Shown here: positions 32,481 to 42,579 of the stretch, piece after piece
Position numbering within the stretch: position 1 is the stretch's first letter
Layout: every line of letters starts with the position of its first letter
Notes under the pieces: generated by a model
What the model saw: the letters and a program-made list of their open reading frames with translations, nothing else
What the model was told of the DNA's origin: nothing
The model's database searches: none
Source of the DNA: Membranipora membranacea
Lineage: Eukaryota; Bryozoa; Gymnolaemata; Cheilostomatida; Membraniporidae
DNA length: 64,000 nucleotides
Reading direction: 5' to 3'
Assembly: GCA_914767715.1 (NCBI GenBank)
Contig: OU612072.1
Span: forward strand, 24,242,001 to 24,306,000
Translations under genes and position numbers: made by a program

Positions 32481-33165
32481 CATCAACAGCCTTAGTGAGG
32501 GCAGTAGGCATTATTATTGTGAACTAAATTAAACTTTTGTGTGGGAGAAGGGGCAGAATAAGAATGCCTATCACATAGTCTTCCAGACGCCGGCTGTCAA
32601 CTCAATATTCATTTTGCCCAGCTAACTTCAATCAAAATATAAGTTGAGTGATCTATGGCATGGGAATGACCTATCAACATATCCTTTTTGTGTATTCCCA
32701 AGTTTTGAATCGGCAGCTCTACTTGAATTGAAATAAATACCTGATAAAATCAGAAGAAAATCCAACCATTCATGAGTTTTTGCCTGAAATGCTTCTGCAC
32801 TAGATTTGGTGTAGTAATATAAGTCTCTGATATCCAGCCATTTTTAACGTATATTACAATTGTTCACAAGCTGGCTTGTTAGTTCCTGTCTGTTACTGTA
32901 GGACTTACCTTCTCTGGTTCTTAAAATTCATCATGTCAAGGATTGCTACTGCAATTTATTATTACAAATTAATTTTGTCAGGACTATGTTGCGCTGCCAA
33001 TCCTGGTTTGATACAAATAAATGGTTGTGAGTCATCTGAGCCAGATGCTCCCAGTTATTGGCAGCTCCTATTCACTTGCATGGGCACAAGTGGCTTAAGT
33101 TTTCAAATTGCAACCACCACATTCATAAGAAGCTATATTAAATGTTTGTATCCTAGGTGAGTCAT
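32480..33165 (+). repeat. dispersed repeat, copy 2
   Basis: Same orientation and order as 18370-19190, with moderate divergence. It is the same unclassified family. The open frame at 32876-33160 is a by-product and its other copy is not conserved as protein. Confidence 0.65.
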
Positions 33166-33179
33166 GCCCTTAAACTACT

Positions 33180-33525
33180 GTTGCCACTCATGCAAATTTG
33201 TGCTCATTGAATTCTGCATAGCTCCAAGATAATTAATTGATACTTAAATCTCATAATTGTCACCTAATGGGAAAATACACAAATGCAAATGCACAAACTG
33301 ATCTTCAAAATCAGGTCATGAAATCTACGCACCAGCTTATGCCGTGTACAGTTTGCACTAGTAAGACGGTAACTACGTCACTCGTCACGGTAGATAATTA
33401 ATTTCATACCCTAATTTTGACGGATCAGTTTGTGCAAATAATTTGCTCATTAGGTGACAATGCTGAGATTGCAGCATCATTTTATTAGTTTTGAGCTATA
33501 CAGAATTCTATAAGCACACATTTGG
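33180..33525. mobile_element. foldback/MITE-like element
   Basis: The left arm (about 33190-33320) and right arm (about 33405-33515) are inverted copies. Shared words are GAATTCTGCATAGCTC/ATAGAATTCTGTATAGCTC, TTGTCACCTAATG and GCACAAACTGATC. The spacer is about 90 bp and non-coding. Confidence 0.7.
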
Positions 33526-33529
33526 GTGC

Positions 33530-34450
33530 GTGGCAGCAGTGGTTTAAGAGCCGTGGGGGAAAAGTATATTTCGATATTTTGAATTCCTGGCTGTACCATG
33601 TTTCAATTTCCCCCAGGATCTATCATGGCTTGAAAAGTCTACCGCTATGCAGGCGTGCACATAGAGGATAACGCTATGGGCGTGCAAAGCTAATATGTCT
33701 CAAATTAGGTGCAACAAGGAACTGGGATAAGTCCATTATTTGGTATCAACTATAATGCCCACAAAGAAATATTTAGAGGTACTCTTAAAACACTGTTCCC
33801 ACCAAATTTTGTGATTGTGATTAAAACAGTGTGAAAATATTTCTTTTAGACCAGATTTCAATGAAATTATCAAAAATCATACTCTTACAGATCTATATTT
33901 ATGCCTAAATATTATGCATAGACATAGATATTGCAAAACAATCCACTGCAGCTGTCGACCCAGAGTAGAGTTCCCACAAAAAGCAAAGTCTACTTAGACC
34001 ACTGATAATGCCAAATATAAAGTGTGTATGTTATGAATTAATCACTGTTTTACACAAAAGGTTTCCTGCATTTTAATTTGTACGTTCAATAATTATATTT
34101 ATTTAGGAGATAATACTGATACTTATTCCATAAACATCACCTGGTCCGAGATTTCATCATTATTCAATGCTGGGTTGAGGGAAAGGCTATTGACATTGAA
34201 TTTTATCAGGAACTTGTCTCAGAAACCGAGGGATTAAAAACTATACACCGTCCACTGTTTCATGCAAGTAATATAGGTAAAACCAAATTCAGTAATTGAT
34301 CTAACAAAGTCAGAAATAGTATGGAGTACAAAATTTGTCGACCATGGATAACCTTACATATAGATTAAAATTGAAATGATTTTTTACAGCTAGAAAATTC
34401 GGCAGATTTTCAGTCAGTACGGTTGAAAAATTTCTGCGATCAAATAAACT
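33530..34450. other. downstream flank of the MAGUK gene
   Basis: Nothing recognised. It separates the foldback element from the 3' end of the minus-strand MAGUK gene. Confidence 0.35.
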
Positions 34451-34456
34451 GAACAA

Positions 34457-34462
34457 TTTATT
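34457..34462 (-). terminator. poly(A) signal of the MAGUK gene
   Basis: AATAAA on the minus strand, about 53 bases after the stop at 34515. Confidence 0.6.
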
Positions 34463-34514
34463 ATGCACAATATCTTAATATATAAATGATAAAAATTCAG
34501 GCTCTAAAATTGCA

Positions 34515-35084
34515 TCATACGTCATCCGATATATTGTCCTTGACCTGGGGCTTACAGGCCCTCTGCTCCAGAGTACTGACAGTGCTGGGTGATCTATTAT
34601 CATCCCCACTGCTGACACCATGACAGATCTCAGCTGAAGTTATCACGTGGTGGTCATTATCCACAGAACTGTCAACTAGCCTCTTGTATGAGGATTTAGG
34701 GCTAGATTTAGGGAGCCGTTTCAATGTTCCCGGACTAGACTTGGGTGATTTCTTATTTAGTTTAGGACTACTCCACTTTTTCCTGCCCTGTTGTGGGCTA
34801 GCAAGTTTTTTGATGCAATCTGTACTATTGAATAACTTGTTTTCAGAGTCCGTTTTTGATACGTTGGCACCGCATGTCTCGTAAGAAGAGTTAGTTTTTC
34901 CATTCACCTGTGGAACCCAGTCGACAGGCACCCATTGCTTCTCAGAGTTTAGAGAGTGAATCTCCTTGAGGATATCTTTGCATATCTGCTCAGTGTCACT
35001 GAAAGTCATTACATTGTCATACATGTATGAGTAAGTGGACTCGTTGTGACGGGATAAGTCAATGATGTGCTTACATTCTTTGTT
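34515..35084 (-). CDS. MAGUK last exon: end of GK plus Ser/Pro/Lys tail
   Basis: This 190-codon exon follows TTGCTCAG. It finishes the GK fold ([20 protein letters not shown], then [10 protein letters not shown], where this family usually ends) and then adds about 120 residues rich in Ser, Pro and Lys ([20 protein letters not shown]). It finishes NISDDV, which fits a class III PDZ ligand (X-D/E-X-hydrophobic). The several SP sites suggest phosphorylation. The tail is longer than the few residues usual for p55 proteins. Confidence 0.85.
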   Translation of the reverse strand, partial: NKECKHIIDLSRHNESTYSYMYDNVMTFSDTEQICKDILKEIHSLNSEKQWVPVDWVPQVNGKTNSSYETCGANVSKTDSENKLFNSTDCIKKLASPQQGRKKWSSPKLNKKSPKSSPGTLKRLPKSSPKSSYKRLVDSSVDNDHHVITSAEICHGVSSGDDNRSPSTVSTLEQRACKPQVKDNISDDV

Positions 35085-38000
35085 CTGAGCAAAAGAATAA
35101 AATATACAGTAATAAATAAAGGAGCAAAGTGTGACTCAACTAGCATCAATATTGAAACTCTTGTTTCTCAGTTATTTTACTGGATTGTTCATTCTGAAGG
35201 TGAGCTGGAATTCATGATGAAGATACTGTGAATCTTCGTATATTGTGAATCATAGCTTTGTATAATGGTCATGCACTCTCCAACATAGCTAAAATCTGTC
35301 ACTAAAATAGTATTGACTTATCTTAGTGCAACGCGATTACATTTTGTTTGAATATATTGCTCTCAATACTGGGGACTATCAACCCCCACACGCTCTAAGA
35401 AATTTTTCGTCGATGAAGTAATGAATCATATCACACTCACTGTTGGTTCGATTCCTGAATCTTCTTTGATGTTCATTTTTAAGCGTTCCATGTGAGGCGC
35501 AGCCACAAATATTATGTAAGGTTTGATATCAGCTACTCTTAGCTTCGATACATTCTGTAAAACAAACATCACGGTATTAATGTGAGGAGAACAATAAGTG
35601 AGAGTATGGGTAAAAACCAAGATGTTATCATCTCAAACAGCACGCTGCACACAGAAATTGAAATCTCAGGTTCAAACGCATAGCTTATCCCAAGCGTCTC
35701 ATCTAAAACTAAAAAAAACCACTCCCTGCATTATATAGCAACTGTCTCTGCAAAACTGTTTTCAGCGACATAAACAATATCATACCAATCATTTTTTGTT
35801 AGTTTGAATAAATAGTTGTAAAAGACATAAGTTACCTTTGGTTGACAATTAAGTATGCATATAGCCTGAGAGTTGATGACATCCCTCACAGCGCCCCGAC
35901 TCACTCCGATGTAGTGCATGTCGGGAATCTCGACTACCTTGTACTCTATGAACTCTGAACTCTTTATTCTATCTATGAACTTATCATGAGGTAGGTAGTG
36001 TAGTGGAGTCTCCTGACTAGCTGAGCACACTGATGGGTGGCTAGAGGCTGGAAATATTCATATGAATGGTAATCACGATAGCAGTATATCTTTGTTTAAA
36101 CGGATTCTATTTGCCTACTGACAATACAGTAGGCGCTTGACCCCAGAACATAATACAATCTCCACATTAAACATCAGTGTCTGACAACTGCTTTTCTTCG
36201 TAGTCCCGAAGTCTGAACGACCTGGTATCCACATCTCTCATACTCAGGACAAGCTAGTTGTGTGACATGAGTTGATCAGACCACCAATTGATATAGGTTA
36301 TTCAATTTAAAACTTATAAACTCATCAACTAAGGTAAATCAATTTGTGGGAACCTCCAGTGAAATGGTAAATTGTCAAAGACTACCTGTTGTTACAGTCT
36401 CTAATTATTCAATTTGCCAGTGATTATTAAATTATTCGGTCAGGTAGTTTCAAATCGGGGATGCTCTGCTCATCAAACCATACACGGCAAGTGTTGTTAT
36501 CATTAGGTAAGTTAATGAAAGTGACTGATAGATACACTTACTTTTTACAGGCTGTCTGAACAGCTGACAATCGACCTTTGCTATTCTCTCACACAGACTA
36601 TTTAGCCTCAGCTCCTCACATCCCACCAGGACAATAGGTCTCTGTCTGTCAGGCTTAGGGTAGTACGCCCCAACCTCCTCATAGGTTAGTATGGGATCTG
36701 GATCTGAAGAGAAATAACTTATACATGTAACTTATTTCTACTTCCGTTGGTACTATATCAATCAAGATCACTTCATAAACATACAAAAGTAAACTCGAAA
36801 TAGAAATATAGATTTCTTCTCTCAAGGACAAGTCCAGCGACAGGCAAAAATTTCTACTAAACTAGGAAGTCACATGCCACTGTGTTTTGACCAGTCAGTC
36901 ACATTGTTCTTGTACCAATCTTTCAAACTGAGAGTTTCATCAAAGATCTAAGCCACCATTCACAAGTTGAACAACTCCAGCAAAACAGCAAAGCTGCCTA
37001 ATCAGTAATACCCGTAAGAAATGGATAAAACTGATCACATGATACACTGTTAGCTTGTAGTTAGAGCTTCATTGGTTCATTTAGCCTGAGGGCTTTCCCC
37101 AGCGCTAATTAAGATCATTCTGTGACCACTCTAATTAAATTCTGTAACCAGGGACAGGCGCACTTTATATTAGTTGGCTTAACTGGCTCTTACTTACATA
37201 CATGTACATAACCATTAGCGCCAGCCCGAAGTCAATGAATAGTAACTTATCATACCTGATATAGTGGCAGATCTGGACTGTCTCCCGATCCTCTTACTCC
37301 TATGATTACCTCCAGCACAGCAGAGAGTTGTCTTCTCTTGTTTACTAGCTGAGTCAGTCTCTGTGAGTATAGTCTGACGCACCTGCTCTCTAGTCTCCCA
37401 GTACAGTTTGGAGGGTATGAGACCAGCTAAACACTCAGAGTCATCTCCCTCTCTCTTTGCCTGTTATCAACAAGTTGCACAATAACAACTAAAGAGGTGT
37501 TATAAGTCTGCATTTTTATTTATTGCATGAAAAGAATCTTTTTCAACTCATATTACATTGTGTCAAAAGAGTTATTACATGATGGTCAATTTCCATTGTA
37601 TACTGAAGTTGTCTTCACATTACATAAAGTAAGACAACTCAACATAAACTGATAACCAGGATATGGATATATGCAGTCACACCATCCATTATGTTATAAT
37701 ATCAAAGGTGATGACTATTTTGACTTTGTTAGCAACAAATTGTTATGGGGGTTTTATATTGAGGGAAGTCAAATGTGATGACTGATTCCTGGTAAAGCCT
37801 CCCAATGACTGTTTTGCTACTTGGTATCCCATTTGTTATTTCCATATTTGCAGATCCAATGATGGATCTTTAAACCCAATACTAATAGTTTGTATTCCAG
37901 GAAGTTATTCGAATTTTCCATAAAGCTTGGCCATCATAATATTACATACATACATACAGACAGACTAACCTGCCACCAGTGTGGATCGTCTCTGTTGATG

Positions 38001-39263
38001 ACATGTAGTATATCACCTATATGGAATGTTATACCCAACTCTACACAAGGTATGAATACGTCCTCACTACAGTCATAATCAAATAAAGCTCTGACTGTTA
38101 TCTGTAAATATAAACAAAATAAGGCTGTCACTGTAACCTATACAAAATGAAGCTCCCATTGTAATATGTAATATATACAAAAAAAGGCTCCCGATGTAAT
38201 CTGTAATCAAAATAAAATGATAATAATAATAATAATAATTATCATACGCCACATTTAATTTCACAGGAATTGATGTTGCAATATCAGGTTCTGGCAGAGC
38301 TCACATACTGTGTTAAATTCCTCTCAACTGCAGGCTCGTTTGAATACACCTGGAGCACAAATAAAGTAGATAATGACCTGCGCTAAGTTTGGGTCCCAAC
38401 ACCCTCAACACTCAATAGCCTTATATCCTTTGTGGTTGGACATTGGCTGTTAGGCTTTAGCAGCCACATGTCCAACTGGAATGCCTTGATTTCACATTCC
38501 TGTTAGATCACAGACACAGTCACGGTCCATGTGACTGTGTTATTGTTGGGTCAGATGTATTGTGATTGGATGAGCCTCTCTGGACGCGTGTTCGGTTTGT
38601 ATCCAACCAACTACCCAATAGAACTCACGAGTGTTTGGATAAACAACAGCATTTATAGTGTGTGATAATTTATGCAAGGAATATTGATACGATAAGGTCA
38701 CTGCGCGCACGAGGTATCTGTTAATCATTTTTCTCTATGATGACTTTATAACATATAGCAATAAATGAAGATTGGTAACCCCTCAATGCTACGGACTACA
38801 GCAGCCAGTAAATATGTAAGTATCATCTTCGGGCTATACACTTGAGAGAAAAAGCTGATCAAAGAGTTTTGACAGTGAAGGCACTTTAAATGACGTTTGC
38901 AGGAGGTGGTATCAGCGGCCACATACCTCTTAGCCTGGGATCCAGGTCAACAATGGGGCCCTGTCTGCATTATTATTGGTTGTGCTGGATATTGCTTCTG
39001 TGGTGTTATCTACTAATGTATCACTATTGTGGATTTCTGAATAGACAAGTGTGTGTGCTTGTGTTTTGGTTTTGATTGGCTGATGTGTATAGATAACTCC
39101 AAATTGTTGGAGTGAATCCCAGTCTACATACCTCTCTGAATCCCAGTCTACATACCTCTCTGCGTGGTGTGTGTCTCCCAGCCGTACCCAGACAGGCAGT
39201 ATTAGAAGGTTTAGTTACAAACTTGAGATCTCCTGATAGCTGAGTCATCAGATCAGCTATGAT
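34515..39263 (-). CDS. PALS1/MPP5-like MAGUK (gene B, seven exons, 5' incomplete)
   Basis: Seven minus-strand exons join in frame: 39263-39156, 38101-37970, 37460-37256, 36703-36542, 36047-35836, 35554-35441, 35084-34515. They encode the end of a PDZ domain, an SH3 domain, a HOOK linker, a guanylate-kinase-like domain and a tail. MAGUKs are membrane-associated scaffolds for cell polarity and junctions; PALS1 bridges Crumbs and [40 protein letters not shown] and ILTYEEV resemble PALS1 most. The L27 domains, most of the PDZ and the start codon are not seen. A repeat begins 38 bp upstream of the first visible exon. Oddities are the degenerate GK core and a long C-terminal extension. Confidence 0.85.
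35441..35554 (-). CDS. MAGUK exon: GK, part 3
   Basis: 38 codons between TTTTACAG and [26 protein letters not shown] is the well-conserved (L-K)PYIIFI-AP strand of MAGUK GK domains. Confidence 0.88.
35836..36047 (-). CDS. MAGUK exon: GK, part 2 (degenerate)
   Basis: 212 nt between TTTCCAG and GTAACT. It reads [20 protein letters not shown] and then [20 protein letters not shown] and [15 protein letters not shown]. The TTR-x(2)-R/GEV-x-G-x-DYHF block that binds GMP in kinases, and phosphopeptides in MAGUKs, is largely lost, while the YGTS-type helix and IN-x-G strand remain recognisable. Confidence 0.82.
36542..36703 (-). CDS. MAGUK exon: GK, part 1
   Basis: 162 nt between TCTTCAG and [26 protein letters not shown] is followed by [19 protein letters not shown]. 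The ATP-binding P-loop (G-x4-GK) is replaced by GCEELRLNS, as expected for the catalytically dead GK of MAGUKs. Confidence 0.87.
37256..37460 (-). CDS. MAGUK exon: end of SH3 and HOOK linker
   Basis: 205 nt between AACAG and [26 protein letters not shown] completes the SH3 fold. The following basic, Ser-rich linker ([27 protein letters not shown]) is the HOOK region, often bound by calmodulin or band 4.1 proteins in this family. Confidence 0.87.
37970..38101 (-). CDS. MAGUK exon: SH3 domain
   Basis: 44 codons between ATTTACAG and [25 protein letters not shown], then [20 protein letters not shown], is a typical MAGUK SH3 (ALFDYD, GDILHVI, WWQ). Confidence 0.92.
38219..38240. repeat. (AAT)n microsatellite
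   Basis: A run of about seven AAT units in the MAGUK intron upstream of the SH3 exon. Confidence 0.8.
39156..39263 (-). CDS. MAGUK exon: end of PDZ domain
   Basis: 36 codons. [20 protein letters not shown] fits the last helix and strand of a PDZ domain (LM-x-x-L-x-G-x-L-x-F-x-x-x-PS). The acceptor (GACTATAG) has almost no pyrimidine tract. The donor is duplicated: GAG/GTATGT occurs twice, 24 bp apart, so use of the second site (39132) would add VCRLGFRE in frame. No further upstream PDZ or L27 exon was found. Confidence 0.65.
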
Positions 39264-39300
39264 CTATAGTCTGGCCTCGTACATCCATACCGTTACCGTT

Positions 39301-41033
39301 ACAGTGTGCTTTGTTAACTATACTTCTTAATTTTTGGATTTACCCTTATGGGAAGCTATACTTTCTGCATATGTAGTTTTCTATTTCATTTAAGTGTGCG
39401 TTTTTTATCATTTGGTTGTTGATGAGATGTGTCATCACCATTGGTTCGCTTTCGTTTACTAACCAAAGTTCTGTGTCCTTGTACTTTACCAAAATATGTC
39501 ATCTTATATCGCAAATTAAGATTAAGCGCATTTAAGTTGAGTTACCTTTGAAAAAGGATGATAACTAAAGGAACGGCACAGAGAGAAATCATGTATAATA
39601 ATATATTATATATAATATAACATATATCTATACCCAACACTATGATAGTAGATATGTAACTGCAGCAGTGTATGTTGTCATCATTATAATATAAGTGAGC
39701 AAAAATCACTCAACACGCAAAGACTTAATCTGCTGCCACCTGTAAAGACTATAGGCCTAAATATATCTCTGTTGTGCTACATTGGCAAAGTGGTTGAGTC
39801 TTTCATGAATACACAACTTCCTGAACAATTAAGGAACACTTTCATGTAACACAAAAACTCACTAAGCAAAGTTATCTGCCCCTGATTCTAATCATGGAGT
39901 CATAATTCAAAGATAACATGGCCATTGAATGTTCACTGATTTAGCGTTAGAATAATAATATGTTGATATGTAAATATTTCAATTATGCTATACACATGTC
40001 TCATTACTGTCCTCTATACTCACATACACATGTGCAGAGTTTGAGTTAACCGCTTACAGGGTAGTAGAGGATTCAGAGTCAAGAAAATATGTGATTATGG
40101 TAGATTGTCTGTCTATAGAATAATGAGAAAAGTTTTTGTGCGAGTAATTTTTTGTCGAAATTCTATGTGTGTACGGAGGACCGCAATGAGATGAGTGTTT
40201 ACGACTGAATATATTACACTCTCCTTGATACAAACCTGAGTACATGTGTACATGTGTACATGTGTACAGAGGACCGTAATGAAAGGAGTGTTTAATACTG
40301 AATATGTAATATTGATTCAATAAAACATGCAGGAAACAAATTGCAAACCTGATTGCCTGTGTACGTGTGCACAGAGGACCGTAATGAGAGGAGTGTCTAG
40401 CATTTTTGAAATATTTAATCTAAAAATATGTTAATATTAAATCAATGAACCTACAATGGCCATGTTATCTTTGAAATTATGACTTCATGATTGGAATCAG
40501 GGGCAGATAACTTTGCTCAGTAAGTTTTTGTGTTACATGAAAACTTTCCGACAATTAACACCATACCTGCAAACAACCAATTTGCGTACAGGAAGGGTGT
40601 TGGATGTACTGATGCCCTGTTGAGTGTGGTTGATGATGTCACCAAGTCTCTCGATGACAGTGAAAATTTTGGTGTGCAACTACTGCTATACGATCTCAGT
40701 TAGGCAAATGACTTGATGGATCCAGATCTACTGTTGGCATTGGATGTGACTGATCAACTGATAGTCCTAGTAGCAAACTACCTACGCCATCGACAACACT
40801 GCCTAGCTATTAGACAGCTCGACGTGTGCTCAAATTATCTAACCAGCAATAACGGGCATGCCCCAAGGTACTGTGTGATTTATGGCTGGCACTCGTGAAC
40901 TCTCTCCAGTTTACACACAGCACAACCATCATATACACTGACAACACTGCAACCCTTTACCCTCTGAACAAATCCCAGATCAGCACTGTGAGTGACATGA
41001 ATACACAAGGTAAGTTCGCTCCACCATTCATCA
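39301..41033 (+). repeat. composite repeat, copy 2
   Basis: Matches 28629-30335 over about 1.7 kb, with small indels. For example, about 25 bases around GGGGCAGATAACTTTGCTCA are present here and missing in copy 1. Its inverted arms (39838-39945 against 40437-40548) are the clearest. It ends at a (CAT)n run (about 41030-41052), where copy 1 continues into more LINE sequence. Confidence 0.8.
39838..40548. mobile_element. inverted-repeat element inside the composite repeat
   Basis: Arms of about 105 bp are complementary. The outer end reads CATGTAACACAAAAACT and inner parts read GATAACATGGCCAT. Three minisatellite-like units (CAGAGGACCGTAATGA) lie between the arms. It fits a non-autonomous DNA element that was next to, or inside, the LINE before the whole unit was copied. 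Confidence 0.65.
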
Positions 41034-41278
41034 TCATCATCATCATCATCATATGTAGAATAGTGAAGATTTATAATTTTGAGTTAAACAGTCATTCTGA
41101 TAGAATTTGATGTGTGGCTGCCAATTTGTCCCAACAGTCTACACTGAAAACTTAGTGACCAACTGAAATATTCTTTTGTGTAAGTTCAGTATAGCAGCTC
41201 TATTGTCATTTGTAAATTGCTCCACTCCTTTGATATAAGGCAATTGAGATTTGTTTGAAACTGTACACAATGGCATAG

Positions 41279-42137
41279 AAACTACAAATATATAGACTCT
41301 TTGCATTGCATTGCGAAACAATGCCTCAGCGCTGACGGATGAAATAAACACCGTAATGAAAAAGTAAATCGCATTTTAAAATGTGTTAACAAATTATCTC
41401 AAACATGCCCTCAGACGAACTTTTAGATAATGTGATGAACTGATGCTAAAAAAACCAGATCTTTGTGAAATACCATGTCTAAATGTGACTCTGCCCAAAC
41501 AGAAAAACATGAACTTGGACATTTTTTGTCAGATTTTAAGTTTTTTTGCAGAACAGAATAAATGAATGGTTAATTGACTGCCTAAGAATCCAGTTGATCA
41601 AATGTGGCTATTCTGAATTATAAACTGTAGGAAGGAGATAGCTTTTGGAAAAGTAAGGAGGAGATAACTATGATTGAGAATTTTTGACATTAAATAACTG
41701 AGAACTGTTGTTTAAAAATCCATTGAGACTTGCCTTTTTCGTCAAGAGTCATCATAATATTCATGGTAATAGTTGGCTATTTTAACTTGCTTATGCTTAG
41801 GTGTAGCTTTCTAATCTCAGATTATTTTCATGTTGATTCGTTATCATAATTTGGGTAAAAGATGCCATCTGATTGATTATTTATAATTATAATTTAATTG
41901 TGTTTTCCTTTGGTTCTATTCATTCTTCAATGTAATGTTTTTGCTAGACAAATATATAAAAAACTTAAAATCTAACTATTGCAATATATGTTATAATCCT
42001 TTACCATTTTAATTCAACATTAAAATTGAATTTAGTTGATAAGAATAATTGATGTAATTCCTACACTGTTTTATATTATTTAAAAAAAACAAAATTGTGT
42101 TTGAACATCCATCAAATATAATTTAGGTATTAGTAGC
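41279..42137 (+). repeat. unclassified dispersed repeat, copy 2, left part
   Basis: Matches 16811-17671, ending with GTAGC, which is the target duplication of the LTR element. The remainder of this copy lies at 47016-47380. Confidence 0.8.
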
Positions 42138-42351
42138 TGTTATATTGTGGTATTGTGTATTGATGGCAATTAGTATACATCAATAAGACTGATATTGTTT
42201 GTGTTTCATGAGCCATTATATTATTGCTTCCTGCTCCAAACAGGATACAGCACAAAAAGGATGTGCACAGGCAACACTGTACCTACAGAGTTATGGGAAA
42301 TAGGGAGTTGTCTTGCATCAAGTATAGTTAAGACAACTCCAGAATACGACA
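42138..42351 (-). repeat. 3' LTR
   Basis: 214 bp, beginning TGTTATATTG and ending ATACGACA on plus (TG...CA). It is the 3' LTR because the coding strand is minus. Confidence 0.95.
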
Positions 42352-42354
42352 TTA

Positions 42355-42367
42355 CTTTCCATTTTTT
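42355..42367 (-). other. polypurine tract
   Basis: On the minus strand AAAAAATGGAAAG lies three bases inside the 3' LTR, where plus-strand DNA synthesis starts. Confidence 0.7.
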
Positions 42368-42579
42368 GTTATGAAACGTATCAATAGAGTTTTGACATCA
42401 AATAGGTTCAGCTGAATGGATTGTCACATCAAAATACAGGGCAAGGCAATGTTCAGTACATCAAATACGTTGTATGTTAGCGATGTCCATCGAGTTCAAT
42501 AATCCGTATGAGATATCAGTTAGTAGCAGTTTCGGTAGAGCGAGTGGAGTAGTTAACGGATTTTGTAATCGCCATCAGA

